From assembly GCA_017539045.1 (NCBI GenBank), contig JAFYHS010000021.1, positions 1-64,000 on the forward strand: a stretch of DNA of 64,000 nucleotides, in the 5' to 3' direction. The DNA is from Bacteroidales bacterium (GTDB lineage Bacteria; Bacteroidota; Bacteroidia; Bacteroidales; F082). Below are positions 35,010 to 44,226 of the stretch, piece by piece (the first letter of the stretch is position 1; each line of letters begins with the position of its first letter). Made by a program: the position numbers and the translations under genes. The notes under the pieces were generated by a model. It saw only the letters and a program-made list of their open reading frames with translations, was not told the origin of the DNA and ran no database searches.

Positions 35010-35039
35010 TTGCGCGTAACGAAATTAGTTGTACTTTTG
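35010..35039 (+). promoter_or_regulatory. Consensus Bacteroidota promoter of tRNA-Gln
   Basis: TTG (35010-35012) and TACTTTTG (35032-35039) are separated by exactly 19 nt, the ideal spacing of the primary-sigma consensus TTG-N19-TAnnTTTG. It is the best-formed promoter in the window. Confidence 0.85.
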
Positions 35040-35062
35040 CAGCCGCATTCGGAAACGAATGA

Positions 35063-35133
35063 TGTCGAGTGGTGTAATGGCAGCACTGCAGATTTTGGTT
35101 CTGCCTGTCAAGGTTCGAATCCTTGCTCGACAA
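35063..35133 (+). tRNA. tRNA-Gln (UUG anticodon)
   Basis: Full cloverleaf: acceptor TGTCGAG/CTCGACA, anticodon stem GCAGA/TCTGC around the loop TTTTGGT (anticodon TTG), and T arm CAAGG-TTCGAAT-CCTTG. CCA is not encoded. It is a single tRNA gene with its own promoter and terminator. Confidence 0.95.
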
Positions 35134-35151
35134 CTTGAGGTGGAAGAAAAG

Positions 35152-35182
35152 ACCTGCTACTTTGAGTAACAGGTTTTTTTAT
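35152..35182 (+). terminator. Terminator of tRNA-Gln
   Basis: A 9-bp stem with one mismatch (35152-35160 with 35166-35174) is followed by seven to eight T. Confidence 0.8.
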
Positions 35183-35192
35183 TGTTAAAGCT

Positions 35193-35220
35193 AAGGTCCC
35201 TGAGCCTGTCGAAGGGCCGA
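35193..35220. repeat. 28-bp dispersed repeat, copy 1
   Basis: The core CCCTGAGCCTGTCGAAGGG occurs again, with one base changed, at 62182-62209. It is a small imperfectly palindromic repeat of the type found between genes in many genomes. Here it lies between the tRNA terminator and rimP. Confidence 0.75.
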
Positions 35221-35241
35221 TTTAAAAGATTGAAGATTAAA

Positions 35242-35697
35242 ATGATAGTCAAAGAACAAGTTGCAACCCTCTGTGAAGAAGCCCTGGCTGGCACCGACCG
35301 CTTCCTGGTGGAAGTGAAGGTGAAGCCCAACAACGTGATTGAGGTCTACGTTGACGCCGACACGGCTGTCAACATAGACCACTGCGCCGAGTTGAGCCGT
35401 TACATCAACGAGAAACTCGACCGCGATGTGGAAGACTACGAGCTGAGCGTGTTCTCATGGGGTCTCTCAGGCGCCTTGAAGCTTGACCGACAGCTGCAGA
35501 AGTATGTGGGCAAGGACGTGGAAGTGAAGACGAAGGAGACAGGCAAGATGCAAGGAAAGCTTGTAGGCTTCGACGCCGAGAAGGTGGAGTTTGCACCCGC
35601 CCCCAAGAAAGCCTCGAAGAAGAAACCCGTCGAGGAACCTACCAACCTGTTTTTTGAACGTAAGAAAGTGGAGGTTAAACCTGCTATAATTTTCTGA
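35242..35697 (+). CDS. rimP: Ribosome maturation factor RimP
   Basis: 151 residues. The N-terminal alpha/beta domain contains VEVYVDAD-like VIEVYVDADTAVNIDHCAELSR (given in part here), followed by DYELSVFSWGLSGALK. The C-terminal small barrel is about 90-140. RimP helps assemble the 30S subunit. The in-frame extension to 35182 would translate the dispersed repeat and is rejected; the ATG at 35242 gives the normal length. First gene of the rimP-nusA-infB operon, an order conserved across bacteria. Confidence 0.95.
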   Translation: MIVKEQVATLCEEALAGTDRFLVEVKVKPNNVIEVYVDADTAVNIDHCAELSRYINEKLDRDVEDYELSVFSWGLSGALKLDRQLQKYVGKDVEVKTKETGKMQGKLVGFDAEKVEFAPAPKKASKKKPVEEPTNLFFERKKVEVKPAIIF

Positions 35698-35722
35698 TAA
35701 TCAATAAATAATCATATATAAA

Positions 35723-36982
35723 ATGGATAACTACAAATTAGTAGAAACTTTCTCGGAATTCAAGGAATTCAAGAACATTGACCGTGAGGCCATGATGCGC
35801 ATCATCGAAGATGTGTTCAGAGGTATGTTGAACAAGAAGTTCGAAACCGAAACCGACGACTTCATCGATATCATCGTGAACGTCGACAAGGGCGACTTCG
35901 AGATTTACCACAACCGCACCGTGGTGGAAGACGATGAGTTGACCGACCCACTGCGCGAGATCAAGTTGTCAGACGCCATCAAGATTGAGCCCGACTTCGA
36001 AGTGGGCGAAGAGGTGAACGAAGAGCTGCGTATCGAAAACTTCGGTCGTCGCGACATCCTCGCTTTGCGCCAGAACCTGCAGACCAAGGTGGCCGAATAC
36101 GAGAAGGAAAACATCTTCCAGAAGTATAAGGAGAAAGTCGGCGAGATCATCACTGCCGAAGTGGCCCATGTGTGGAAACGCGAGATTGTGGTCATCGACG
36201 ATGAGAACATCGAGCTGATCCTGCCCAAGATGGAACAGATTCCTGCCGACATATATAAGAAAGGTGACACCATCCGCGCCATCGTGAAGAGCGTGGAGAG
36301 CGTCAACGGTTCGCCCGTGGTTACGCTTTCGCGTACCTCCGAGATCTTCCTGCAGCGTCTGCTCGAAGCTGAGGTGCCTGAGATCTACGACGGCCTCATC
36401 ACCATCAAGAAGATCGTCCGTGAACCTGGCCAACGCGCCAAGGTGGCTGTGGAGTCGTACGACGACCGTATCGACCCCGTTGGTGCCTGCGTCGGTATGA
36501 AGGGTTCGCGTATCCACGGCATCGTCCGCGAGTTGCGCAACGAGAACATCGACGTCATCAACTGGACCACCAACCCGCAACTGCTCATCACCCGTGCCTT
36601 GAGCCCTGCTAAGATCACCAATATCGTGCTGAGCAGCGACAACACCATGGCCAATGTGTATATGGAGAACGATCAGATCAGCCTGGCTATCGGTAAGGGC
36701 GGCTACAACATCAAACTCGCCGGTAAGCTTACTGGCTACGAGATTGACGTCTACCGTAATAGCGAGGCCAACAGCGTCGAAGAGGATGTCGACCTGCAGG
36801 AGTTTGCCGATGAGATCGACCAGTGGGTTATCGACTCACTCATCAAGATGGGTTGCGACACGGCTAAGAACGTGCTTTCCTATACGCCCGAGGAAGTGGC
36901 TTCGCGTGCCGACCTCGAGATTGAGACCGTCAAGGAAGTGTTCCGCATCCTGAAAGCTGAATTTGAACAAGATGCCGAATGA
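35723..36982 (+). CDS. nusA: Transcription termination/antitermination factor NusA
   Basis: 419 residues. The N-terminal RNAP-binding domain (about 1-125) is followed by an S1 domain (about 130-200) and two KH domains (about 205-345) containing DPVGACVGMKGSRI and LAIGKGGYNIKLA. The C-terminal helical part is about 360-419. It modulates pausing, termination and antitermination. It is 25 nt after rimP and 42 nt before infB. Confidence 0.97.
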   Translation: MDNYKLVETFSEFKEFKNIDREAMMRIIEDVFRGMLNKKFETETDDFIDIIVNVDKGDFEIYHNRTVVEDDELTDPLREIKLSDAIKIEPDFEVGEEVNEELRIENFGRRDILALRQNLQTKVAEYEKENIFQKYKEKVGEIITAEVAHVWKREIVVIDDENIELILPKMEQIPADIYKKGDTIRAIVKSVESVNGSPVVTLSRTSEIFLQRLLEAEVPEIYDGLITIKKIVREPGQRAKVAVESYDDRIDPVGACVGMKGSRIHGIVRELRNENIDVINWTTNPQLLITRALSPAKITNIVLSSDNTMANVYMENDQISLAIGKGGYNIKLAGKLTGYEIDVYRNSEANSVEEDVDLQEFADEIDQWVIDSLIKMGCDTAKNVLSYTPEEVASRADLEIETVKEVFRILKAEFEQDAE

Positions 36983-37024
36983 TGCTTAGGCATATAAAAC
37001 AAACGAGAAACAAAAGAAGAAACT

Positions 37025-39916
37025 ATGTCCGAAGAAACTAATTTTTCAATTCGATTGTCGAAAGCGGCAAAAGAATTCAATGTGGGAAAGGATACCATCG
37101 TAGAATTCCTTGGTAAGAAGGGATTCCAGGTGGACCCGTCTCCCAACACGAAGCTCACATCTGAGATGTATGAGCTGCTCGTGAAGGAATATCAGGGCGA
37201 GAAGGAAGTGAAGAATGAGGCCAAGAAATTGGGTAACCTCTCTTATAAGGGTGGAAGTGTTTCCGTTGATTCGGCATTGCAATCGCAAAAGTCAGTTGAG
37301 GAAGAGGATCATGATGAAGTCATCATCCGCACCAACACGATATCTACGCCAGTGAAGAAATCGGGCAAGAGCCACGCTGCCTCTGAACCTGCCAAGGAGA
37401 AAGAGACGCCCAAGGAAGAAAAACCTGTGGCGAAGGAGCCTGCCGCTCAGCCTAAAAAGGAAGTGGAGAAAGAAGAACAAGGCGTACCCGGTATCTCGCT
37501 GAAGATTGTCGGTCAGATCGACTTGGAGAAAAAGCCCAAACAGGAAAAGAAGCCTAAGAGTGAAGCCGAGAAACCGGCCAAGCCTCAGGAGAAACAACCT
37601 GAAGCTGAAGCAAAAAAGCCTGAGGTGACAAAGGAGACTCCCGCCGAAGAAGTTCCCGCACAACAGGAACAAACGGCTGAAGAAAAGCTCGTTGAGCCTC
37701 GCCATATCAAATTGGAAGCGCCTAAGCTGACGGGTCCCACCGTTTTGGGTACCTTGGAATTGCCTGTTGAGAAGAAAAACGGCAAAGCCGAAACGAAGAA
37801 GAAAAAGCGTAAGCGCATCATGGGCAAGCCCGAGGGCTCCTCAGAAGATCCCACCGGTGTCAACGTGAATAACGGTGGCAAGAAACAGGAAGGACAGAAG
37901 CCCGGTAAGGGCCCGCGTCCTGCCGACCAAGGTGGCAAGAAAGGTCCTAAGGACAGCCCGAAACTTGGCAAGAAAGACAAGAAAGGCAAACGCGAAGAGA
38001 AGCCTGAGCTGAGCGAAGAGGAAATCTCGAAGCAGATCAAGGACACCTTGGCACGTCTCGCCCCCATGGGTAAGTCGAAGACCTCCAAGCACCGCCGCGA
38101 GAAGCGTCAGCAGGTGGCGGGCAGCATGATGGAGGAGATGATGCGCCAGGAAGAGGACAAGAAGGTGCTGAAGGTGACCGAGTTCGTCACCGCCAACGAA
38201 TTGGCGACGATGATGAACGTGCCTGTGGTGAAGGTCATCGGCACCTGCATGAGCCTCGGTATGCCTGTGTCCATCAACCAGCGTCTCGACGCTGAAGCCC
38301 TAACTGTGGTGGCCGAGGAGTTCGGCTTCCAAGTCGACTTCGTCAGCGCCGACGTGCAAGAGGCCATCGCCGAGACCGAGGAGGTCGACCGCGAAGAGGA
38401 CCTTGTGCCTCGTTCGCCTGTCGTCACCGTCATGGGTCACGTCGACCATGGTAAGACCAAGCTCTTGGACTATATCCGTAACACCAACGTGGTGGCCGGT
38501 GAGGCAGGTGGTATCACCCAGCACATCGGTGCCTACGAGGTGACCACCGAGAGTGGCAAGAAGATTACCTTCTTGGATACGCCTGGTCACGAAGCCTTCA
38601 CGGCTATGCGTGCCCGTGGTGCCAAGATTACCGATGTCGCCATCATCGTCATCGCTACCGACGACAGCGTGATGCCGCAGACTGTCGAGGCTATCAACCA
38701 CGCCCAAGCTGCTGGCGTGCCTATCGTCTTCGCTCTGAATAAGATCGATAAGCCCACCGCCAATCCCGACAAGATTCGTGAGCAACTGGCCAATATGAAC
38801 ATACTCGTCGAAAGTTGGGGCGGTAAGTACCAAGACCAGGAAATCGCCGCTAAGATCGGTCTTAACGTCGATGCACTGCTCGAAAAGGTGTTGCTTGAGG
38901 CCGAGCTCCTCGACCTGAAGGCTAACCCTAACCGTCTTGCCAAGGGTACGGTCATTGAGTCCGCTTTGGACAAGGGCCGTGGTTATGTGGCCAAGATCCT
39001 GGTGCAGAACGGCACCTTGAAGATTGGTGACATGGTTCTTGCTGGTACCACCTATGGTAAGGTGAAGGCCATGTTCGACGACCACAACCGTCCCGTCAAG
39101 GAGGCAGGTCCTTCCACTCCGGTGCTGTTGCTGGGTCTGAACGGCGCCCCCATGCCGGGTGATGCCTTCAACGTGATGACTGACGAGCGCGAGGTGAAAG
39201 CCATCGCCAACCGCCGTGAGCAGCTGCAGCGCGAACAGACACGCCGTACCAGCCCGCACATCACCTTGGACGAGATCGGCCGTCGTATCGCCATCGGCGA
39301 CTTCAAGGAGCTCAACATCATCGTCAAGGCTGACGTGGATGGCTCCGTGGAGGCTCTGGCCGACAGCTTGCTGAAGCTTTCCACCGAGGAGGTGCAGGTC
39401 AACGTCATCCACAAGTCGGTGGGTGCCATCAGCGAGTCAGATGTTATGTTGGCTTCTGCATCCAACGCCATCATCGTGGGCTTCAACGTGCGTCCTACGG
39501 CGCAAGCGCGTAAGATGGCTGAAAACGAGAAGATTGACATCCGTCTCTACTCCATCATCTACACAGCCATTGAAGAGATCAAGGCCGCTATCGAAGGCAT
39601 GTTGGCCCCCGAAATCGAAGAGGTGGTCACCTGCAACCTCGAGATCCGTGAGACCTTCAAGATCAGCAAGGTCGGCACCATCGCCGGTTGTATGGTCTTG
39701 GATGGCAAGGTCACCCGCAACACCAAGGTCCGTGTCATCCGCGATGGCATCGTGATCTACACGGGTGTGCTCGGCTCCTTGAAGCGTTACAAGGACGACG
39801 TCAAGGAAGTCAGTGCCGGTATGGACTGTGGCTTGAACATCGAAAACTTCAACGACATCAAAGTCGGCGACATCATCGAGGGTTACACCGAGAAGGAAGT
39901 CGCGAGGAAGTTGTAA
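37025..39916 (+). CDS. infB: Translation initiation factor IF-2
   Basis: 963 residues. An N-terminal region of about 380 residues is very rich in Lys, Glu and Pro, as usual for Bacteroidota IF-2. The G domain has [12 protein letters not shown] (around 470), DTPGHEAF and NKIDK, followed by the beta-barrel and C-terminal fMet-tRNA-binding domains. It brings initiator tRNA to the 30S subunit with GTP. The N-terminal segment (about 5-50) is an IF2_N-type fold. The stop codon lies in the stem of the shared terminator. Confidence 0.97.
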   Translation: MSEETNFSIRLSKAAKEFNVGKDTIVEFLGKKGFQVDPSPNTKLTSEMYELLVKEYQGEKEVKNEAKKLGNLSYKGGSVSVDSALQSQKSVEEEDHDEVIIRTNTISTPVKKSGKSHAASEPAKEKETPKEEKPVAKEPAAQPKKEVEKEEQGVPGISLKIVGQIDLEKKPKQEKKPKSEAEKPAKPQEKQPEAEAKKPEVTKETPAEEVPAQQEQTAEEKLVEPRHIKLEAPKLTGPTVLGTLELPVEKKNGKAETKKKKRKRIMGKPEGSSEDPTGVNVNNGGKKQEGQKPGKGPRPADQGGKKGPKDSPKLGKKDKKGKREEKPELSEEEISKQIKDTLARLAPMGKSKTSKHRREKRQQVAGSMMEEMMRQEEDKKVLKVTEFVTANELATMMNVPVVKVIGTCMSLGMPVSINQRLDAEALTVVAEEFGFQVDFVSADVQEAIAETEEVDREEDLVPRSPVVTVMGHVDHGKTKLLDYIRNTNVVAGEAGGITQHIGAYEVTTESGKKITFLDTPGHEAFTAMRARGAKITDVAIIVIATDDSVMPQTVEAINHAQAAGVPIVFALNKIDKPTANPDKIREQLANMNILVESWGGKYQDQEIAAKIGLNVDALLEKVLLEAELLDLKANPNRLAKGTVIESALDKGRGYVAKILVQNGTLKIGDMVLAGTTYGKVKAMFDDHNRPVKEAGPSTPVLLLGLNGAPMPGDAFNVMTDEREVKAIANRREQLQREQTRRTSPHITLDEIGRRIAIGDFKELNIIVKADVDGSVEALADSLLKLSTEEVQVNVIHKSVGAISESDVMLASASNAIIVGFNVRPTAQARKMAENEKIDIRLYSIIYTAIEEIKAAIEGMLAPEIEEVVTCNLEIRETFKISKVGTIAGCMVLDGKVTRNTKVRVIRDGIVIYTGVLGSLKRYKDDVKEVSAGMDCGLNIENFNDIKVGDIIEGYTEKEVARKL

Positions 39917-39949
39917 AAAAAGACCGGCAACGCTGGTCTTTTTTTACAA
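39913..39949. terminator. Bidirectional terminator containing both stop codons
   Basis: The hairpin runs from 39913 to 39947 with A-run and T-run flanks. The infB TAA (39914-39916) and the stop of the convergent lipoprotein gene (39944-39946) are both part of it, so the genes end back to back in one element. Confidence 0.82.
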
Positions 39950-42496
39950 CTTTGCCATTACCTTCAGCAACTGCTCGCCCAAACCGATGGTATACCCCTG
40001 CTTCATAAACACCACCTCGCTGTTGGCGTTGGCGATGAGGAAGATGGGGCGGCTCTCGGTGTTGAGGTGGAGCCCGTCAGCGATCTCGTCACGGATGATA
40101 CCTTCGTCGAGGCCGTAGACGATGCCTTCGGGTAGTTCACTGAAGTTCTTTAGCTTGAACTTATCGTATTCTTCTTTACTGCTGAAGACAAAGATCATCG
40201 GCAGGTTGCTGGCTTCAAAGTCCTTGCGGAAGGCGGCGATGTCCTGCATGGCATGGGTGGTGGGCTCGCTGCCCTGGTCCAAGAGGCCGAGGATGAAATA
40301 CTCGTCTTGGATGAGTTGTTTGGCGTTGCCCACTTCGCCCGTCTCGGGGTCGGTGAACTTGCTGTCGGCATAGAAGCTGCCGACAACTTGAAGCTCGTCG
40401 TTGGGCTGACGCAACACGAGGTTCACCTGCGTGGTCTCGCCTGCCTTGATAGTGAAGAGTTGGCTATGGGTCAAAGCGGTGCCGTCGTCCAAACGAGTGC
40501 CTGCCGTGAGGATGTAATAGCCCTCGTCCAAAGGCGTGGGACGCTCGAAAGAGGAGAGCATCATGCCGTCGTCGATGCCGGGGTCTTTGGCGTCGTAGGC
40601 CAAGAGGTGGAAACTGTTGCCGTCGAACTTCTTGATGCTGAAATGCGTGTAGTATTTCGGGTCGGCAACGGATGCGATGGGATAGTATTGGATGTCCAAG
40701 TATCCCACGGCAGCATTGGTGGGTTCAGCAGCTTCAAAGTCCACATTGGTCCATTCCTTGCCGAAATATTGCACGTTGCCATTCACGGGGTTGATTTGTG
40801 CGGCGATACCCAAGCTGCGTGCCATGCTGACGAAGAAGATGTCGCGCGAATGGCGGTCGGCCTTGCGGGCTTTCAATACGCCCAAAGGCGAGATGGGATA
40901 ACGCTGAGGATTTAGGTTGTCATCGGTATTGATGTTGTTTTTCACCCATTCCACCAAAAGGGCGGGGTTGTCGTGGTATTGCTGACGTTCCACTTCAGGG
41001 AAGAACTCGGAGAGGGCCTTGCGGTAAGGCACCAGCATTTCGTTGCTCACACGCGGGCTGAGGATGTATTGCGCATAGAGTTCGGGAGGCATGGAGATGA
41101 TGGATTGCTCGAGACCAGGCGTGTTATCGAGATGGTCTTTCAGCACTTCGAGGCTGACATCGCGCAGGTCCTTGTCGGAGATGTTACTGAGCAGCTCCAC
41201 GGCCTTGATCTCTTGGCTCTTGTCTTGGGCATACTTCACGAAGTCGGCGATGGTCTGCCAGTTGCCCCAAGTCTTTTCAAGAATGCTGCAGAGTTTTTTG
41301 TTGCCTGTATTCATGATGACATCCATCTGGGCTTTCTTGCAGTCGGCGATGTAGGCGTTGCGCAACGAGTCTTCATAGGCTATGCGGCGGTCGTTCTCCG
41401 TACGCATCTCGGCCGTCACCTCGGGCAAGACGCTGGTCGGGGCGGGAGGCACCATGTCGAACTCAAAGACTTCTTCGGTGCCTTCCTCATGGTTGAGGGT
41501 GATGGTGACATTCTCCTGTTCGCCCGACTTGAACACTTGGAAGCCGAATTTGCCGTCTTTGGCGGCATAGGCCATCATGCAGCCCAAGCCAGAGGTGAGC
41601 CAGGTTTGGCCGTTCTCATCGGTGGTCTTCGTGACGACGGTGCAGAACTCGGCATAGTTGTAGATCTTGAACTCCACGGGCAGATTGGCTTGCGGCTGAC
41701 CATTCTCGTCAACGACAGTGAAAGTGGTCTTGGCGGTCTTTCCGTAGTTGTCCACTACATTGATCTCCGTGTAGTTGGCGCTGCGGCTGATGATTTCTTC
41801 TGGACCGTCATAGTCGCCGAAGACACGGGTGTGTAATAATAAGGTGCGTGAGGCGGGTTCGTTGAACCAACCCAAGTCGAGCACGGGCTCGGGCTCGCAG
41901 GCACCGAGGAAGTGCCATTGTCCGTCCACCCAGGCCTCCACCCAGGCGTGGTTGTCGTCGCAATGGGCCCAGCGAGGAGTGTAGACTTGTCTTGCAGGGA
42001 TGCCCACGGTACGCAAGGCGGTCACCAGCAGCGTCGACTCTTCGCCGCAACGTCCCCACGAGGTCTTGATGGTCGCCATCGGGGCGCTGGTGCGGCTGTC
42101 GCTGCCTTTATAGTTGACATGCTCGTGGCACCAGTGGTTCACTTCGAGGACAGCATCGTATAAAGAAAGGTCTTTCACACGGTCTTTCAACTCCTCATAA
42201 TAAGTAGCGCGGAAGCGGTCAAGGTTCTCGTTGTTGACGCGCACAGGCACCACAAAATGCTTGAACTCGCGCTCGGAGATGCTATTGCCCCAGGGCATCT
42301 CTTCCTTGGCGAGGAAGGCATAGTGGACGCATTCGCGGTAATAGTCCTCGGTGTAGTCCACGCTGTCGCCAAGCGGCATGTATTGGTAAAGGAATTCCAA
42401 GGCTTCTTTTTCGCCGAAAGCCATTTCCTTTTCTGACGAACAGGCGGAAAAGAATAAGGCAAAGGCAGTAATGAGTGTGAAAAAGGTGTTTTTCAT
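39944..42496 (-). CDS. Large transglutaminase-domain lipoprotein
   Basis: 850 residues. The lipoprotein signal has Cys19 (FFSAC). The transglutaminase core carries Cys150 in SWGRCGEEST, His183 in DDNHAWVEAW and an Asp shortly after in WVDGQW. These match the Cys-His-Asp triad of the superfamily. It is followed by beta-sandwich and helical regions and a thioredoxin-like C-terminus (about 750-850) that lacks a CxxC. Probably anchored in the outer membrane facing the periplasm or surface; substrate unknown. It is transcribed alone from its own TATCTTTG element. Confidence 0.8.
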   Translation of the reverse strand: MKNTFFTLITAFALFFSACSSEKEMAFGEKEALEFLYQYMPLGDSVDYTEDYYRECVHYAFLAKEEMPWGNSISEREFKHFVVPVRVNNENLDRFRATYYEELKDRVKDLSLYDAVLEVNHWCHEHVNYKGSDSRTSAPMATIKTSWGRCGEESTLLVTALRTVGIPARQVYTPRWAHCDDNHAWVEAWVDGQWHFLGACEPEPVLDLGWFNEPASRTLLLHTRVFGDYDGPEEIISRSANYTEINVVDNYGKTAKTTFTVVDENGQPQANLPVEFKIYNYAEFCTVVTKTTDENGQTWLTSGLGCMMAYAAKDGKFGFQVFKSGEQENVTITLNHEEGTEEVFEFDMVPPAPTSVLPEVTAEMRTENDRRIAYEDSLRNAYIADCKKAQMDVIMNTGNKKLCSILEKTWGNWQTIADFVKYAQDKSQEIKAVELLSNISDKDLRDVSLEVLKDHLDNTPGLEQSIISMPPELYAQYILSPRVSNEMLVPYRKALSEFFPEVERQQYHDNPALLVEWVKNNINTDDNLNPQRYPISPLGVLKARKADRHSRDIFFVSMARSLGIAAQINPVNGNVQYFGKEWTNVDFEAAEPTNAAVGYLDIQYYPIASVADPKYYTHFSIKKFDGNSFHLLAYDAKDPGIDDGMMLSSFERPTPLDEGYYILTAGTRLDDGTALTHSQLFTIKAGETTQVNLVLRQPNDELQVVGSFYADSKFTDPETGEVGNAKQLIQDEYFILGLLDQGSEPTTHAMQDIAAFRKDFEASNLPMIFVFSSKEEYDKFKLKNFSELPEGIVYGLDEGIIRDEIADGLHLNTESRPIFLIANANSEVVFMKQGYTIGLGEQLLKVMAKL

Positions 42497-42513
42497 GGTA
42501 CAATTGTTTGCTG

Positions 42514-42521
42514 CAAAGATA
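42514..42521 (-). promoter_or_regulatory. -7 element for the transglutaminase lipoprotein
   Basis: The minus strand reads TATCTTTG, 18 nt before the start codon at 42496. Confidence 0.6.
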
Positions 42522-42525
42522 GTGT

Positions 42526-43734
42526 TTATTTCAATCCTTCCATCAGGAACTTCCTTAAATGGAGGTGGGTAATGCCGTTGTCATCGTTGCGGGTGACAAG
42601 AGGTGTCATAGAAATGACATATTTCGGATAGTTGTCCTTGATGGCACGGAGGTTGCCAAATTCACGTTCGCGGGTGGATTCGTCAGCAATGATGAATGCG
42701 GCTTGCACATATTTTCGTTGTCCGCCTTTCGCTGTGCAGACAAAATCGATTTCTCCGGCTTGTAGTTGGCCGACGGTCACTGTGTAGCCCAAATAGATAA
42801 GGTGCTGATGAATGATGTTTTCAATCACTTTTTCAATGTCGCCTTCACGACTTCCTCCTGCCAATGCATTGCGGATGCCATGATCCTCAAAATAATACTT
42901 GTCATTGTTTTCGAACAGCCGTTTGCCGTGGATATCGAATCGGTTCACTTGATGAATCATGTATGCCTCGGTCAGGTACTTGATGTAGTTGGAGACAACG
43001 GTCGAGGTCACGTTCTCGCCTTGTGACTTCATGAACTTTGCAATGCTGTTGGCTGAAATGAGTTTGCCGGCATTGTCGGCAAGAAAACGCACTAAGTTTT
43101 CCAAGAAGGTCACGTTGCGGATTTGATTACGCATGACAACGTCTTTCAAAAGTACGGTATGGTAAATGTCCATTTGGTATTCATGTGCATCATCTTCGTC
43201 AAGGCCGATTTTTACGAGGCCAGGCAAACCTCCGAATTGGATGTATTGTGACAAGGCATCGTCGCTGTCGCTAAGGTTGTGGAAAGTGAGGAACTCTTGG
43301 TAGCTGAGTGATTGGATGTAAATCTCTTTGTAACGACCTCCGATGAGTGTGCTCAATTCGTTGCTCAGCATTTTGGCGTTGCTTCCTGTGATGACGATTT
43401 CTGCGTCGGGTTCTGTATGGTAGCTTCTAACACTGCGCTCAAATTCCTCAATGTCTTGAATTTCATCAATAAAGATGTAGTTTTTCTTCCCTTTTTGATA
43501 ATGGTGTTCTATGTGGTCGTTTAGCTCCCGATACGTTTGGATGGAATCGAACTCCCGTTTTTCCTTGTCGATATAAATCACGTTGCTGTCGGCCTCGTTC
43601 CGCTTTTGGTCGCGCAATTGCTTCAATAGATAGCTCTTCCCAACCCGTCTTTGCCCTGTCAGGACGATAATCGTGTTCTTTCCGAAATACCTTTCCACCT
43701 TGTTGAGGTAGTGTTGCCGAATGATGTTTTCCAT
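42526..43734 (-). CDS. AAA ATPase with DUF4143 domain
   Basis: About 402 residues. The AAA_14 ATPase domain has Walker A GQRRVGKS near 28-35, Walker B IFIDEIQDIEEFE and sensor ITGSNAKML. A winged-helix region follows, and the C-terminal DUF4143 domain (about 200-370) resembles restriction-endonuclease-like folds, with GEIDFVCTAKGG. These abundant stand-alone ATPases have no settled function; mobile or defence links are often suggested. An in-frame extension to 43767 would run through an operator repeat, so the ATG at 43734 is preferred. Three 16-bp palindromes lie upstream. Confidence 0.85.
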   Translation of the reverse strand: MENIIRQHYLNKVERYFGKNTIIVLTGQRRVGKSYLLKQLRDQKRNEADSNVIYIDKEKREFDSIQTYRELNDHIEHHYQKGKKNYIFIDEIQDIEEFERSVRSYHTEPDAEIVITGSNAKMLSNELSTLIGGRYKEIYIQSLSYQEFLTFHNLSDSDDALSQYIQFGGLPGLVKIGLDEDDAHEYQMDIYHTVLLKDVVMRNQIRNVTFLENLVRFLADNAGKLISANSIAKFMKSQGENVTSTVVSNYIKYLTEAYMIHQVNRFDIHGKRLFENNDKYYFEDHGIRNALAGGSREGDIEKVIENIIHQHLIYLGYTVTVGQLQAGEIDFVCTAKGGQRKYVQAAFIIADESTREREFGNLRAIKDNYPKYVISMTPLVTRNDDNGITHLHLRKFLMEGLK

Positions 43735-43740
43735 GATTTT

Positions 43741-43836
43741 TTCTTTTATAGAAGAAATTTTCTGCAAAAATAGGAAATATTTCTTTTATAGAAGAAGTTT
43801 TATTGAAAAAGTTGAAATTCTTCTTTTATGGAAGAA
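43741..43836 (-). promoter_or_regulatory. Three 16-bp operator-like palindromes, 40-bp period
   Basis: TTCTTTTATAGAAGAA occurs at 43741-43756 and 43781-43796, and TTCTTTTATGGAAGAA at 43821-43836. Starts are exactly 40 bp apart, about four helical turns. The minus-strand -7 element TATTTTTG (43772-43765) lies between the first two, so one site covers the expected transcript start and two lie upstream. Confidence 0.75.
43765..43772 (-). promoter_or_regulatory. -7 element for the AAA/DUF4143 gene
   Basis: The minus strand reads TATTTTTG, 30 nt before the ATG at 43734. It sits between palindromes 1 and 2. Confidence 0.55.
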
Positions 43837-43896
43837 ATAGTATTGATGGAAAGAATGGTTTTCTGAATTTGTAATGCAATTATCAGAAAAATACGC

Positions 43897-43904
43897 TATC
43901 TTTG
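43897..43904 (+). promoter_or_regulatory. -7 element ahead of the structured RNA region
   Basis: TATCTTTG followed by GCGCC. Transcription from here would start near 43911 and produce a leader of about 310 nt before the methyltransferase start, containing the RNA fold at 43989-44192. Confidence 0.6.
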
Positions 43905-43988
43905 CGCCATATAAATATCAAACGTATCGTAGAGATAAAAATAGAGAATAAATAACATAGTATAAACCAAAGCATTAGCTATTATTTC

Positions 43989-44192
43989 GCGTTTACCGAA
44001 GCCCACCAAATTTATCGGAAATAAAACACAGAAATAATTAGTGAAGGATTAGCCGTAAATGGATGATTCTTTTACCCAGTTGTAATAAGTAATGCTCATG
44101 CCTACGGGTGTGAGTACTTATTTGGGTAAAAGGTTTCCGTGGTGGGCAACCTTGGTAAGCGCAATAAGGAAAGCACCTTTTCTTTATGCGCT
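43989..44192 (+). ncRNA. Candidate structured leader RNA or small RNA
   Basis: Nested complementary segments seen by hand are: 43989-43997 with 44154-44162 (9 pairs, one G-U), 44001-44008 with 44140-44147 (8), 44016-44021 with 44134-44139 (6), 44069-44078 with 44123-44132 (10), 44084-44091 with 44115-44122 (8), and a hairpin 44095-44102/44107-44114 closed by a UACG tetraloop. A separate hairpin at 44158-44192 (14 of 16 pairs, loop CAC) uses the same bases as the outermost helix, so the two states exclude each other. No T-run follows it. No open frame of note is present. It precedes the EcoRI-type methyltransferase and could be its regulatory leader or an independent RNA. No known family was recognised. 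The rest of the 43735-44226 gap is AT-rich, with no gene seen. Confidence 0.55.
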
Positions 44193-44226
44193 GTGATTGA
44201 TGGCAATGCAAAAACTATCAATCATA

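Noticed and set aside
43741-43836. Regularly spaced repeats as a CRISPR array
   Set aside because: Only three 16-bp palindromes with 24-bp gaps that are not unique spacers of usual length, and no cas genes. The position at a promoter fits operators.
44158-44192. The strong hairpin before the methyltransferase as a transcription terminator
   Set aside because: It is not followed by a T-run; the next bases are GTGATTGATGG and the gene begins soon after.
43900-44226. Retron, tmRNA, RNase P RNA or IscB-type guide RNA
   Set aside because: No reverse transcriptase or IscB/TnpB gene is near, and the signature sequences of tmRNA (tRNA-like ends) and RNase P (conserved cores) were not found.
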